Below are positions 10,945-24,131 of a stretch of DNA of 64,000 nucleotides, one piece after another. A program made the translations under genes and the position numbers. How positions within the stretch are numbered: position 1 is the first letter of the stretch; the number at the start of each line of letters is the position of its first letter. The stretch comes from Phycomyces nitens (Eukaryota; Mucoromycota; Mucoromycetes; Mucorales; Phycomycetaceae): contig JAHRBC010000005.1 in the NCBI GenBank assembly GCA_022702545.1, positions 3,472,001-3,536,000 on the forward strand, written 5' to 3'. A model generated the notes under the pieces. That model searched no databases and was not told where the DNA came from. It worked only from the letters and a program-made list of their open reading frames with translations.

Positions 10945-13493
10945 ATATTATAGAGCAATTATTATTATGAGCAATTCTTTTTTATTCAAAATAAAAATAA
11001 AAATAAAAATAAAAATATATTCCTACAAACCAATTTCCAATTGAGAATATTATTTTTAGAATTAAGACCAAAAAGAACAGCTTTTCCGAAGCAATTGATC
11101 AAATCATTGCCATCAAAAAAATGCAAAACACTGCTGTTATTACGTGCCTAGATATATGTTCTTCTCAGACAGGTGTTCTCAAACAGTACATGTTTTTTTC
11201 TTAATTTGTAATAGTATGTATGTTTGCTTTTGGAATAGAGTTTATACACAATCTTTATAACTAAGCTCACACCGAATTTTCAAATCTGACATGTTAATAT
11301 ATAATATCTGGTCAGTTATTCTTTAACATACTGACTGGGCATTTATTAAAATTTATCTATCAGATATTAAATTAATACATAAAATTACAATTATAAACTT
11401 TTAATATTGTAATGATTTAGATTATTTTTTGCAGTGTGTATGTGTACCAGTCAATCAAACACTCTCTGCAAACTCTCTTTTCTCGGCCTGATTTTGAAAC
11501 CCAAATCAACTCTTGGAATCGTGGTCCCAAAGTGGAAAAGATGATGTTTGATGTGTATGATGGTGCAATGTGGAACAGTGTTAAAGACATCAATGGCAAC
11601 CTCTTTGTTGATGACAGCCGCTCTCTAATGTTGACACTGAATATTGACTGGTTCCAGCCATTTGATGGTGTCTCATATTTGTGTGGTGCCATTTACTTGG
11701 CAGTAAACAATCTTCCTCGTGATGTCAGGTTTAAAAAGGAGAACGTCATCCTCGTTGGATTAATGCCAGGCCCCAAAGAAGCAAAGACGTCTGAAATCAA
11801 TAACTATCTTAGACCTCTTGTTGATGAATTGGAAGAACTGTACCAGGGAATTATACTCAAGACCCACCAATGTCCATCTGGTGTGAGAATCCGCGCTGCT
11901 CTCTTTGTTGTTGCTTGTGACATCCTTGCCGCAAGAAAAGTATGTGGGTTCACATCCCATACAAGCACAAACGCCTGTCATAAATGCAATTGTCAGTTCA
12001 CTCGGTTAGCTGGCACAAGCTCTGTTGATTATTCTGGATTTGACTTTTCAAAGTGGCTCCTTTGCACTAGAGATGATAATCGTAAGGATGCTGAGGTCTG
12101 GAGAAATGCAGCCACTCAAACTGAGAGGCAGTGCCTTGAAGTTGCCAGTGGTGTTTGCTGGTCTGAACTGCATCGTCTCCAGTACTTTGACATTGTCCGC
12201 TGCACGATCATTGATCCAATGCATAATATTTTCTTAGGCACTGCCAAGAGGATGATTGAGAGATGGGTTGCAGATGGAGTAATCAATGATAAGAGTTTTG
12301 TTGCCATGCAGAAGATGGTAGAGAAGATGGTGTTGCCTGCAGACTACACAACATTAAGGACGAAGATTGGAAAGGGATTCCCCTTTATGAAAGCTGATGA
12401 GTGGAAATCGTGGTGCTTGGTGTACTCTCCCATAGTGTTAAAAAACGTGCTGCCAATGCCAAAATTCAAGAACTGGATGTTTTTTGTCAATGCTTGCCGT
12501 TGTCTGACAAAGCCAAGTATCTCTGAGGACAATATTAAGGAAGTGCATCATAATCTAGAGCAGTTTGGTAAAGGTTGTGAGCAACTGTATGAGCCTGACC
12601 TCCTCTCTCCAAACATGCACCTATATCTTCACCTTCGTGAAACCATTCTGGACTTTGGGCCAGTTTACAGTTACTGGCTTTTTGGTTTCGAGAGGTACAA
12701 TAGTATACTCAAGAACATCAATACCAACAGCAGAAGTGGTTTTGAGGCCACGTATATGAGAAGTTTCATTGAGGATACAAGAAAGGGAGATTTTGTTTGC
12801 GGTTTCCTAGACACACCAAGTGGACAATACTTCTCAGACGTATTTAGCAAGTTGACCATCCATCAAGACATCACCTCAACCCAAATTCCATACCTTGATT
12901 TGTCTGCCTTCTCATTGCCAGAATTCCTTGAATTTGCAGAGAACCTATCGTTAACAATTTGTGGTAATGAGACTTTGCTGCTGTCAACTCTGCCATTGAA
13001 AAAGAAACCAATGAGCATGATTCCTAGACTGGAATACAATTGTCTAGTGGAGTATTACCAGGTTGTCCATGGGGACAAAAACATTAACAGCTGCAAAGAC
13101 ACCGTGGCCTCAACTGCTTTTGTCAATGACTGGATTGAAATGCTTGCGTCAATCAACATCATGGGCCAAATATTCAAAGGAAGGAGTGGTAAACGTCAAA
13201 ATGGGTCATACATCCAAGCATTGTTTGTTGAGGAAAAGACCGAGGCAGTGTCACTGGAAAAACCCCTCGATTTCACCTAGTATAAATGGTGCAGATGGGT
13301 ACTAGAAACATAGAGCTTTTTTTCATCTCACACATTATTTTTTTTAAAAATAAAAAGTATAATTTTGATGCATCCTATTGGTTCGGGCAAAGGATCAAAG
13401 AACAATAGCCTTTTTCTTGTCTATAAAATGACAGCAAATAAAAATATGTAGCACTTGTTTCCTTTTTTATCTCACAATCAAATAATATAAACT

Positions 13494-16400
13494 ATGTCTT
13501 CTATTTCCGCACAAAACACCACCACCTGTTACTGCAACAATTGCAGCAATAACCAGCAAGGATTCACTATTGTATCCAAGCGTACTTACCAACGCCATAG
13601 TAAGAGAGCAAGAACTGAAGAAACTGGCGAATTTGAGACCAGTATGTATACTAGTGTTAATTTTCATTTACTGCGCAATAATAACTTGTATTTTTCAATT
13701 GAACTCAGGCACACAAAGTGATATGATGGATTTGGACGTTGAGGGTAAAATATATTTATTTGAAAACCAGTGCAGAGTAATAAACTAATCTAACCCATAT
13801 TTGCAGCAATGCCGATTATTGAATCCGAATCCGTGGCAGTTGACAGTCAGCCCAACTTACCTTTTGGGGATTATGACCAAATGGTTGATGCCGATCAACT
13901 TGACAATGAGGTCAATGGCGATGGTGCCGAAATCACCAACGACTCTGATGATGACAGTGATGATGAGGCCAATGTTGAAGAGATTGAGGTCGAGGAGTTT
14001 GATAGTGAAGGTCAGTATTGAATAGCTACAATACAAAAGCAAGCAAAAATTGAGTGTTAATAATTTTCCTTTTCAAATAATAGACCCTTTTGCTACTCCT
14101 GGTATGCCCGAAAACCCAGTGCACAGAGCAATTGCCATTTTCGTTGTTCTGTTTGCATCCCGTTATGTGGTCAATAAGGGTGCTGTTGTCTTGATTGAGT
14201 TCATCAACAAACTCTTGACGATTTACGGACAGAACTTCCAATTGCCCTCAAGCCTTTCTGGTCTCCAAAGCATGACGGGTTTCACTGCCTTGACCAAGGG
14301 TGTAAAGAGATTCGTTGTGTGCCAGGATTGCCACACGGTGTATGAGGAAGCTGGGTCTGCTCCCCTTCGGTGCGATTCTGCCAAGCTCGGTTCCAATTCT
14401 GTATGTGGTTGTCAATTGATGAAGCAATCGTCATCTGGTGCTTTGGTTGCCAAGAGATCGTATGTCTATCAGTCCATCAAGCAGGCGTTGAGAGTCCTTT
14501 TCCTCCGCCCGGATTTTGAGACCAAGATTCGTCACTGGAACCAGGAGTTAAAAGTTGTAGACACCATGTGTGATATCTACGATGGTGCAATGTGGAAGGG
14601 TCTCCAGGACATGGGTGGTGTTTCGTTCGTTGCAGATCCACGTTCTTTGATGCTGACACTGAACATCGACTGGTTCCAGCCCTTTGATGGAATCAGCTAT
14701 TCCTGTGGTGCCATCTATCTTGCAATCAATAATCTGCCTAGGGAGGAAAGGTTCAAGGCCGAAAATACCATTCTTGTCGGTCTGATGCCTGGACCCAAGG
14801 AGCCAAAGACAGATGAGATCAACAGTTATCTCAAGCCGTTGGTTGATGAACTGGAGCAGTTGTTTGTTGGCATAAGGATCCCGACCTACGAGTGCCCGTC
14901 TGGTGTCAATGTCCATGCTGCATTGTTGATGGTGGCATGTGATATCCCAGCTGCAAGGAAGACGAGTGGGTTTACAGCACATAACAGCACTAATGCATGC
15001 TACAAGTGCAATCGTCAGTTCTCTCGTTTGGAGGGGTCAAACCAGGTGGATTTCCGTGGATTTGACTATTCACAATGGTCTCTTTGGACATCAGTTGACA
15101 ACAGACACCATGCAACACTTTGGAAAGATGCCCAGACGATTTCCGAAAGGCATGGACTTGAAGTTGAGAATGATGTACGATGGTCAGAGCTTCACCGCCT
15201 CCAATACCTCGATCTTGTCCATGCAACTGTGGTGGACCCCATGCACAACCTCTTCCTGGGAACCGCCAAGAGAATGATAGAGAACTGGATCTCTGGTGGT
15301 GATTTGTCCAATGACAATCTTCTTGTGATGCAGGAGATAGCAGACACCATGGAGCTGCCAAGTGATTACAGTTCACTAAAGACAAAGATTGCCAGGGGAT
15401 TTCCATTTATGAAAGCAGACGAGTGGAAATCTTGGGTGCTGGTATATTCGCCTGTTGTGTTGAAGCCCGTTCTCCTGCGTCAAAAGTTCAACAGTTGGAT
15501 GAACTTTGTGGATGCCTGCCGCCTGATTGTCAAGCCATCTGTGTCCTTCCAGGATGTTGACGATGCCCATCACCACCTTCAGCAATTCTGCCAAGAGTGC
15601 GAGCACCTTTACCCTCCAAGTCTTCTCACCTGCAACATGCACCTGCACCTCCATCTTCATAAGACCATCAATGATTTTGGACCGGTGTATGGCTATTGGC
15701 TCTTTGGGTTCGAGAGGTACAACGGATTGCTAAAGAACGTGAGCACGAATGGAAAGAATGGGTTTGAGGCAACATACATGCGAAAATTTGTCCAGGACAT
15801 ATTCAAGAATGATTATGTAAATGCTGTTCTACAATCTCCAAGCCAAGACATCTTCACTCCTCTCTTTTCGAGCCTCCTCTCTGCCTCCACCTCTGCCTCT
15901 ATCCCTACCCCCACACCCACACCCACACCAACACCAACACGACGCCCGTTCAGATTGCTGGATTTCATCGAAGCTTCAGAGAATTCTGAATTCCCAATCA
16001 AGGGTAACGAGCCTCTTCCCCCCTCTGCGTTTCCTCTGCTGCAAAAGTCTGCCACAAAAATGAGTGATATTGACTATCCTCAATTGTTGGCTTACTATGT
16101 GGATACGTATGACATTGACACCCTCCAGCATTATCAACATGCCACTTCTTCTTTGTTGTTTGTTGACAATCAGATCGTGAAGCTGAAATTGATAAATCTC
16201 CTTGGCCAAGTTTATCGTGGACACAATAGCTCTGGAAATGGTGGATCTCGTGTACAAGCTTTGTTTGGTAGCAGCACTGGTGAGAACCAGACCTCCTATA
16301 CTGGGCAGATACAGTATATTTTTGTTCATCAGTTTACGCCGCCTCTCTCTGCCTCTGTCCGTTTAAATCGTCGTGGCTATCAAAGCCAGCATGTCTTTGC

Positions 16401-16608
16401 CTTTGTGCGATGGAATGGTGTCTGTTATGAACGATCACGCGAAGATGAAGGTGTTGACATCTGTTTGCCCAGTTTCTCTCCTGCTACCAATGAGTGCATC
16501 TTGCCAGTGCATTGCCTTCTTTTGGAAGTTGCGACTGCCACGCACACAAGCCAAAATGGTATAAAGAGGATGCTGGTCATCCCTTTGCCAAAGAAACTTT
16601 ACGTGTAA
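13494..16608 (+). CDS. T4 transposase (Plavaka/Tnp2-like), open
   Basis: Exons 13494-13641, 13709-13744, 13807-14010 and 14084-16608 (970 aa). Exon 1 has the CYCNNC...GF...YQRH unit and exon 3 is very acidic (SDDDSDDEANVEEIEVEEFD). Exon 4 has an N-terminal helical region, the CQDCHTVY Cys pair, LNIDWFQPF, CDIPAARK, CYKCNRQF and VDPMHNLFLGTAKRM, then a proline-threonine linker (PTPTPTPTPTP) before the C-terminal domain ending VIPLPKKLYV. The linker length and the six-C run after GNEPLP are the main differences from T4b, which is frameshifted there. The gene is unbroken here although its neighbour accessory gene is not. Confidence 0.86.
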
Positions 16609-18104
16609 TAAAATAAATAAATATCTTTTCTCTTTCATAAAAAACCAAACAGAAATAGCATTGCCTTTATAAATGTCATCAAAACGTAATGCATGTCAAA
16701 AAAAATAGATGGAGAGATAAAAAAATTATTTTATTAAGGCCCATTTCTAAGAGCCCACTGAGCAAGACGGGGATTTAAATTAGACGGGACTGCCACGTCC
16801 ACAGTTTGGCCAAAAACCCTTGACAGCAACTGGTGAGAGTTTGCTCCAAGTTGGAGACCAACGAATCTATCAACGACTTGGATAAATCGGTTGTACTATC
16901 AATTGCACATCAGTAATCTAAAGTCATCCAAAATATTATTTATAATCAGCTCAACAACTCACTTCATCGCTTCTCCAACTTGGGCGGACGGTCCGAATCA
17001 CACGTCTTCTTCCAGTTTTGGAGACTTCGTCATCCGATTCTCCTCCGGACATTGCTTCCTTGGGGAGTGCATTGGCACAATCCCGGCCCATCTCTTGGTT
17101 GATGGCAACCATGTTGCTGCTATATGCCTTTGTTCGGCGCTTGTGGTTCTAATAATAACCTTGTTATTATTTTTGGAATAGATTTTTAATATATCAAGGA
17201 TAACTTACTTCACCAGCACGTCTGGCTCTCCGTGAACGTGTGTTCATTATTTCTTTAGCTGCAGCAGAGATCTTCTCCTGTTTGCATCTGTTGATGAAGT
17301 TTTTGTGGAGCTTATCACGAAGATCCTTAGTTCTCATCCCATCACCAGCAAACTTGCGCTCCAGGACGACAAGAAGCCTGTTACACTGCAAAAATATGTT
17401 CCTTTTACATATGTAAAATAATATGAAATTCTGAGTGAAATAAAAGATTTTACCCAGACTTTGAGTAATATTTTACTATTCAGACAGATATTATTTCTAC
17501 CTATAATTCTTTTATTTATCCTAAGGATGGAAACACTCTCATAAAGAACTATAGTATTACCATACACAAACTGACTATAAATTACTTTTTTTTTAAAAAA
17601 AAAACAGATGTTCTTGTATAACGTTGCATTTTTGTTTTCTTTTAAGAATCAAGAAAACAATGGTTTAAAGATTATAGAAACGCGCAAATGTTTTATTTCA
17701 CGTATCAATGGTGGCATTTTATTGGACTATATTTTAACTGTCACTATAATAACAGCTTCTTATTGAACAGCTACATAGTTCTCACACTTTTTATAAATAT
17801 TTTTATGGAAAATCATTTATGAATAGTTTATTTTATTATTTTTATTTTTAGGAGAATATTATTTAGAATTTTGTTCTAGACCTAGATTTCAAAAATATTA
17901 CTCATCTATATAGTATACCTTTTGATATATAGACACAGTATGGGTAGGTACTCCTTGTAAAAGACAAATAAAGCAGGAGAGTTTCTTGTGAATAGATATT
18001 TATATATCTGTGATAAAAGAAGTAACAGATATTAATTTTTAAAATAATCCATATTTTTCATTTTGTATTTACCCATAAAGCTATATGCAATCATAGAAAA
18101 ATAT

Positions 18105-18406
18105 TTATTCCAGATTGCAGATATAAAATGTGATAACTAAAGTAGTATTTGGCAAATAGTAAGAGCTTATACAAGATGTTTGCTTACATATTGAGAGTTG
18201 CGGGATAAAAACAAAATACAGAACATGGATTGCAATATGTTCAACTAAAAAATAATAAATTAATAAGAGAAAATATAACGATCTTTTTATATTTACCATG
18301 TATATTATCATCAATATCATTTTGAAATATCAGAAAGCCGTGAATCTTTTAAATGAATAATTAGTAAACATATAGTTTATCATGATATTATATTTACCTT
18401 TGTCAT
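18105..18406 (-). CDS. T5 third transcript (ORF-C), short, tentative
   Basis: Read on the transposase strand, away from the accessory gene: 18406-18398 (ATG), 18345-18297, 18244-18188 and 18136-18105 (TAA) join in frame to 48 codons, with GT-AG introns of about 50 nt. Further upstream exons are possible: a donor near 18490 follows a pyrimidine-rich leader and reads in frame. The peptide includes the hydrophobic run HVLYFVFIPQLSIFITF. T5b contains nearly the same sequence. The evidence is the splice pattern plus position only; I cannot exclude chance in such AT-rich DNA. Confidence 0.27.
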
Positions 18407-18835
18407 AAAAGAAGAGCATATTATACTATATTAATAATATATCAGTAGTTAATATAATATACTTGACGATATAAACAACATGTTTAAAAAATAATAACTT
18501 ACCAGGGTATTGAAAAATAAAATAAATAGGAAAGAAAAGGAAAAGGAGAATATATTATTTGAAATTTATTTGAGGTTACCATGAGTCGTATATACTGGGA
18601 CCCAGTTTTACAGACCAAAATAGATTAATACAGATGATCTTACAGCACTGATTAAAAATGTAAATTATAATAAAAATATTTTCAATAAGCATATTGTAGT
18701 CTGTCCCCTTTTTATTTTCTAAATATCTTTACCAATAACTGTATTTTGCTTCGTATGTATTTATATGCTGAATAGGCAAAATATAATATTTTAATATATT
18801 CATATATTGTTATATTTATAAAATACATATAGAAA

Positions 18836-20059
18836 ATGTCTTCTAGCTCAAGAAACTCTAATCGCAGATCAAATGCTAATGAACAGCCTGGCAGTTCTTC
18901 CCAGGGGGCAGGTAATCAGCCAAAACGCCGCAGACTTGCCCCAAGATCTGAGACAGTCAGAAATGATGATGAGGGATATAAAGAACTCTCTGGACAGATG
19001 GCATCGATGAGTCGCCAGCTTAGAAAGATGTATGACATGCAGGCTAGCTCAGCAAACACAGTGAGCATGTTCATGAATGCTCATGCCAATGGTGTTTTTA
19101 ATGGAGCACCTGCTGGCCCAGTTTTGCCAGCAACTATCTCTCCTTCTGTTCCTGCTCAGCCTTCTCTCAGTGAGAGTCAGATGAGTGCGATCATTTTGGT
19201 ATAGATAATCTTGACAGAGTATAATAATATATAATCTAATAAAAATATACAGGACTTGATCCATGAGAAAATGTGGATAAGGGACTTAAAGTCCAACGAT
19301 CCCATTGAGATTGCTGAGAATGAAGCCAGGAGAAAATGGAATACTGATCAATGGATTGATCATCAGGACAATGTCAAGATTGTCAAATATCTGAGAGAGT
19401 ATATACTCTCACAGCCTCGTGCTGCTGGATTTTGGCCAAGTATGGTAGTTGCTAAAATCAAAAACAACTACAAGACCTTCTACCGAAGTGTTAACATGTC
19501 AGAGGAGGCAGGCATTATCAAGAAGCATAATGCACGCATCAATAGCCGAATGAGAGAGGTAATTATAAGAAAAATATTAATGTACATGGTTATCTTATAT
19601 TCTAAAAATATTAACAGATTCTTAATCGCCGCATTATTACCTATGAGACCAACTGGGAGATCATAGATGCTGAGATGGGTCCAAAAGAAGGAAATGCTCA
19701 TGAGATGGCATATCTCAATGTTCTTCGAAAAGAGGTCATGTCAGATGGTGAATCAGGTGTTGAGGATTTTGGTGAAGGTGTCAGCCTGAAGGTTGTAAAG
19801 ATTGCTTGCCCCAGTTGGAGAAGTGATGAGGTAATTATTTTCAATTTGTATTTGTTGCAGCACAAGTTAAAACTAATGACAAAAACAGTTAAACAGACTC
19901 TTGGCAATAATTGATCGCATTTCTAAAGACCGTGACTTGAGAAAGGGGCAGTCAAAGTCAAAACCAAAGACCCCTAGAATCCAAAGAGGAGTTAAAGTTG
20001 TCCCTGTCCCCACTTCTCTGTCTACCATCTTGCCTCCCTGGTCAATTAGAGATGAATAA
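18836..20059 (+). CDS. T5 accessory protein, intact (350 aa)
   Basis: Exons 18836-19198, 19253-19558 (306 nt), 19618-19830 (213 nt) and 19889-20059 (171 nt), GT-AG introns. The N-terminus is Ser/Asn/Arg-rich with a basic patch (QPKRRRLAPR), then a helical stretch (SRQLRKMYDMQ). Exon 2 reads WIRDLKSNDP...WNTDQWIDHQDNV...LSQPRAAGFWPSMV, close to T1/T6. Exon 3 has MSDGESGVED and CPSWRSDE; exon 4 is LNRLLAIIDRI, a lysine/arginine-rich middle, and PPWSIRDE at the end. It stops 92 bp from the convergent transposase. The transposase partner in this copy is frameshifted, so this protein could act only on other copies. Family unnamed. Confidence 0.8.
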
Positions 20060-20151
20060 ATATATTTTTCTTTTTCTCTCTATATTTTATATCAACTGCA
20101 AATTGTAAATATAGCTGAAGAGTTTTGACCAATAGATAAATATATTAAAAG

Positions 20152-23100
20152 CTAAGTATAAATTTTGCGTGGCAATGGAACTACAAGTTTTTTGCTAATC
20201 TTGCTTAATGGCTGGTAATCAACAATTGCAACTGGCATGAGAATTCGGTGCATAGGTAGGATACTTTGAAAATCAACTCTTGAAAACTCGCTTTTGTGGA
20301 TCTCAATGCCTTCCATTTCTCTAGTCCTATCAGATGTTGTTTTATACCATTTAACAAAGGCAAAGGTATGCTGGGGGTTGTGGTATTCAGTTGATAAGGA
20401 TGCTGGACTAAATGTGTGCACAAAAATATATTGGATTTCTCCAATATATCCATAGATTACATTTGTTTTGTCCTCCACAAACAATGCCTGAATGTATGAT
20501 CCACGTTTGTTACCATGATTGCCTTTGAATACTTGGCCAAGAATGTTGATAGACTTCAGCATGACAATCCAATCGTTGACAAAAGCAGAACTGTCCATGT
20601 TGATTTTGCAACTTGAGATTGACCTGTCATTATAGACCACTTGGTAATGTTCAACAAGACAATCATAATCAGGACTTGGCATTGGTGACAAAGGCTTTGT
20701 TCTAAGAGGAAATGCAGATGGTGGAAGAGATTCATTGCCTTTGATAGAAGATGTTGTGTTGTATGCGGCATTTATGAAATCAGACAGGGAGAATGCATGA
20801 GGTTGACTGGGCGAGATTACTGAACGAGTCTCAGTTTTTAACAATTTCTTGAAAATATCCAGATAACCATGTGCATTAGCAGACTCAAGTATATTCCGCG
20901 CAAAATCTTCTTTGTGAACTTCTTCAACAAATCTCTTCATGTATGTCCATTCAAATCCGGTTTTCCTGTTTGTCTGGATGTTTTTGAGGATACCATTGTA
21001 TCTCTCAAAGCCAAAAAGCCAGTAACCATACACAGGGCCAAAGTCTTGAACTGTCTGATGTAAATGAAGATGAAGGTGCATATTCGGTGAAAGAAGATCA
21101 AGATCATAAAGATTCTCACAGCCTTGGCAAAATTTTTGTAGATATTCATGAGCATTGTCGATTTCGTCTTCAGTGATGTTGGGCTTGATGAGTAAACGGC
21201 ATGCATTGACAAAGAATATCCAATTTTCAAACATTTTTGGCGGGAGTAGATCTTTCAGGACAACAGGAGAATACACAAGGCACCACGACTTCCACTCATC
21301 AGCCTTCATGAAAGGAAATCCTTTTGCAATCTTTGTCTTTAGTGGTGTGTAATCAGGTGGCAGTACCATATTTTTAACCATGTTTTGCATAGAGACGAGT
21401 TTTTTGGAGTCAATTATTCCATCTGCAACCCATTTTTCCATCATTCGCTTAGCAGTTCCCAAGAAAAGGTTGTGCATTGGATCTATAATGGTGCAGCGGA
21501 CAGCATCAAAGTACTCAAGACGATGCAGTTCGGACCAGCGAACACCATTTTCAACTTCAAGACGATGTCTCTCAGTCTTAGTGGTTGCATTTCTCCAGAC
21601 CTCAGCATCCTTACAATTATCATTCTTAGTGCGAAGGAGCCACTTTGAGAAGTCAAATCCAGAATAATTGACAGAACTCGTTCCAGCTAACCGGGAGAAT
21701 TGGCGTTTGCACTTATGGCATGCATTTGTACTCGTATGGGATGTAAATCCACATACTTTCCTTGCGGCGGGGATATCACAGGCAACCATGAAGAGAGCAG
21801 CGCGGATTGTTGTACCATTTGGATATTGGTGGGTTTGGATTTTGACACCCTTGTAAAGACTTTGCAACTCATCAACAAGAGGTTGGAGATAGCTGTTTAT
21901 CTCTGATGTCTTTGCTTCCTTTGGCCCTGGCATTAATCCAACAAGAATTGTATTCTCCTTTTTGAACCTAATCTCCCGAGGAAGGTTGTTGATGGCAAGA
22001 TAAATCGCTCCACAAGAGTAGGTAACACCATCAAATGGCTGGAACCAGTCGATATTCAAGGTCAACATGAGAGATCGGTCAGTGTCAACAAATGGGAAGC
22101 CATCAATGTCCTGGAATTCATTCCACATGATACCATCATAAATGTCAAACAATACTCCATCTACTTTTGGCCCACGATTCCATGAATTGATTGCATCTTC
22201 AAATCCTGGGCGACGAAAAACTTTTTCAATGAGTCTATGACAGAGTGGTATACGTATGTTCTCTTTGGGATTCGTGACTCAGATCCAGACTTGAACAACA
22301 GATTGGAACACAAAGAGCTGCCGCCAAACTTGATTGATGTACAAGACAAAGGAACAGATACACCAATATCATAGATTGTATGGCATTCACTGCATGCAAC
22401 ATACTTTTTTATCCCACTTGTCAAATTGCCATAACCTGCCAATTGCTTGAGACCAGGAACACTCAAAGGAAGACGAAATGGATCCTGGAATATTTCAAGA
22501 ATCTTGTTGATAATGGCAATCAAGATAACTGCTCCTTCATCAACGACGTACAAGGATACAAATAGGGCAATGGTGGTGACAATGAAACGGTGGATGAAAT
22601 TCAACTTTGGTTGTGGGTCCAAAGAAAAATCTTTTGTGTAAAAAATGAAAATTAGCTCATATAATTCTATTTATCAGGGGTCAATATTAATTCACGATAT
22701 CCATACCTTCACCAAAAATTGCCGCCTCATCATCACTATCTTCACTTTCTTCCTCGTCTTCTTCATTCTCAGAGATGCTCTCATGAACACAGTCATCTCC
22801 ATCAACACCAAACATGGTGTCAGCTTCGGAAAAAGATAGGTTCCTTATCTGTGCTGGTGCTGCCTCATCTTTATCCAAATATTAAAATAAAAATTAGTAA
22901 AGAAAAATAAAAAATAAATTTATTTCTATTATCAAATTCACCTTCATTTTCAATTTCATATTCTTCAGCATCAAAAAACTGTTCATGTTTATCAACGGCC
23001 TCAGATGTTTCATGAATCATTTCGATTCTGTCTTCATTAAATACTATATTATACTTGTTATTTTACTGGGAAAATAAAATTATATTAGCTTTCTTACTCC

Positions 23101-23248
23101 TATGACTGAGAAGGTTTTTCTTTGTTTCTTCTATTCTCATATGTCGTTTGAATGTTTGAGAGGATATAATATTAAAGCCTCCCAGTTTGTTCTTGCAAAC
23201 AGAACATCTGCACTCGACTGTATTTCTTGAACTTCGGTTAGGAGCCAT
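20152..23248 (-). pseudogene. T5 transposase with one frameshift
   Basis: Exons on minus: 23248-23098 (CRCSVCKNKLGGF...FKRH), 23043-22942, 22868-22707 (acidic: NEEDEEESEDSDDEA) and 22630-20152. The exon 4 frame breaks within the A/T runs near 22216-22226. Upstream it reads HSVIDSLKKFF; downstream, in another frame, RRPGFEDAINSWNRGPK continues through LNIDWFQPF, CDIPAARK, CHKCKRQF and DPMHNLFLGTAKRM to VVPLPRKIYT. The exon total is one base short of a multiple of three, consistent with a single-base loss in a homopolymer. A sequencing error is possible. Confidence 0.8.
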
Positions 23249-24129
23249 AATTAAAAGATTTTACAGTAAAGAAGAGGGATACAAGGCAAAGTTTATTTTA
23301 TATATTTGGATTTAGTATTCATTTCTTATGCTACACATGTTTTATAGCCAATTACATTGACAAAACGTTTTGCTATATGTCTAAACTACCAAAAAACATC
23401 TGATCTTTAATTTTACCTTTTCTTTCACGTATAATTAATATTCTTTGAGATATGTGAAACTGACCAATTTTTGCAGTGTTAACCAACTCCTTGTTTGGAG
23501 TCACGTTAAAGTGAACATCCGTGTTCCACCTGGGCTTGTTGGTGTTGGCCAAGATCTCTGCTGGAGTACTTGCACGGAAATTTGGCTCCTACAAGAACTC
23601 ACAGATCTTTCTCTGATATAGTAAACAAGTTAATGAATTGATAATATAGTATAAGATATAATGCTTACATTGACCTCCACTGATGTTTTATGGCTGGGTC
23701 CAGCCAAACCAATGGCCTCCACAACCGCAACATTGCTGGGTTCACTGGTGGCAGTGGCAGGAACCTCTTCTCCAAAATTGTCAATGGCCTTAATGGCTTC
23801 ACGGGTTCCAGCAATGATGACACCAAGTCTGGCATCCATCGTTACCAGTTTGGTGTTGGAGGTCACCAACTCGCCTTCTACATTGGTGACCTTATCTTCC
23901 ACTCTGGTCATGTTGTCTTGAATTCCAGAGAGCATCTCGACAATTTGCTCCATGTTGGCAGGAGTGAGAGCAGGAGCAGGAGTGGGACAAGGAGCAATCG
24001 ATCTTCTTTGGTTAACCATTTTCTGGAATATGGTAAAGTATATTTCGATTATAATTATTAGTTTTTGTTCAATTGAAATAAAAATAAATATAATATACAT
24101 ACAAAAACTGTTTTGTTGGGTGGGTGAGT

Positions 24130-24131
<2 letters not shown>

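Larger units (their letters stand above)
5098..11436 (+). mobile_element. T3, complete Plavaka/CACTA-like transposon (6339 bp)
   Basis: The ends read CACTGCAAAAATCAATTT (left) and, inverted, CACTGCAAAAAATAATCT (right), imperfect inverted repeats of about 30 bp. TGT is duplicated at 5095-5097 and 11437-11439, and removing T3 plus one TGT restores the reading frame of the T2 transposase. It contains a transposase gene (5338-8419), a convergent accessory gene (8517-9746) and a third spliced transcript (about 10336-10944). Both main genes are unbroken, making T3 the best candidate here for an autonomous element. Stretches 9747-10335 and 10945-11436 are AT-rich; apart from splice-like signals and the terminus I see nothing coding in them. 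Confidence 0.9.
4321..13251 (+). mobile_element. T2, interrupted relict transposon of the T1/T6 family
   Basis: T2 survives as 4321-5097 and 11440-13251. It is closely related to T1 and T6 at both protein and intron level. T1 interrupts its first intron at 4320/4321. T3 interrupts the transposase exon at 5097/5098, with TGT duplicated at 5095-5097 and 11437-11439. T4 interrupts it again after 13251. Its 5' terminus and first exon lie left of T1, outside the window. Its accessory gene is not seen and would have been downstream of the T4 junction. T2 is the oldest layer in the left half of the nest. Confidence 0.85.
4352..13251 (+). pseudogene. T2 transposase, split by T3 and truncated by T4
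   Basis: Exon 2 is 4352-4429 and exon 3 is 4491-4658, the same lengths (78 and 168 nt) as in T1 and T6. Exon 4 runs 4741-5097 and resumes after T3 at 11440, dropping one copy of the TGT duplication, so that ...PKKL continues in frame into YVYQSIKHS. It stays open to 13251, where T4 cuts it within the C-terminal domain (EEKTEAV). Core motifs LNIDWFQPF and DPMHNIFLGTAKRM are present. The usual CDIPAARK reads CDILAARK and CHKCNR reads CHKCNC, so this copy was already drifting. It has an arginine codon (EDTRKGD) where T1 and T6 have TGA. Non-functional. Confidence 0.85.
17384..23478 (-). mobile_element. T5, Plavaka/CACTA-like transposon (6095 bp) inside T4
   Basis: The ends are CACTGCAAAAATATGTTCC at 17384 and, inverted, CACTGCAAAAATTGGTCAG at 23478. 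TTA is duplicated at 17381-17383 and 23479-23481. The empty site is visible in T4b near 49770-49790, where the accessory exon continues without interruption. Genes: accessory on plus (18836-20059), transposase on minus (20152-23248) and a tentative third transcript on minus (18105-18406). A second, truncated copy is T5b. The stretch 17384-18104 is AT-rich subterminal DNA with nothing else I can call. Confidence 0.9.
16734..24019 (-). pseudogene. T4 accessory gene, split by T5 and carrying a nonsense codon
   Basis: Minus-strand exons: 24019-23669 (351 nt), 23612-23482 continuing at 17383-17209 (306 nt once T5 and one TTA copy are removed), 17148-16963 and 16895-16734. Exon 1 begins MVNQRRSIAPCPTPAPAL and then shows coiled-coil spacing (EQIVEMLSGIQDNMTRVE). 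Exon 3 has MSGGESDDE and RPSWRSDE, and exon 4 ends in a W-containing tail. T5 interrupts exon 2. Independently, codon TGG of T4b (FLWEPNF) is TAG here (CTA on the plus strand at 23589-23591). This copy therefore cannot make full-length accessory protein. Confidence 0.83.
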
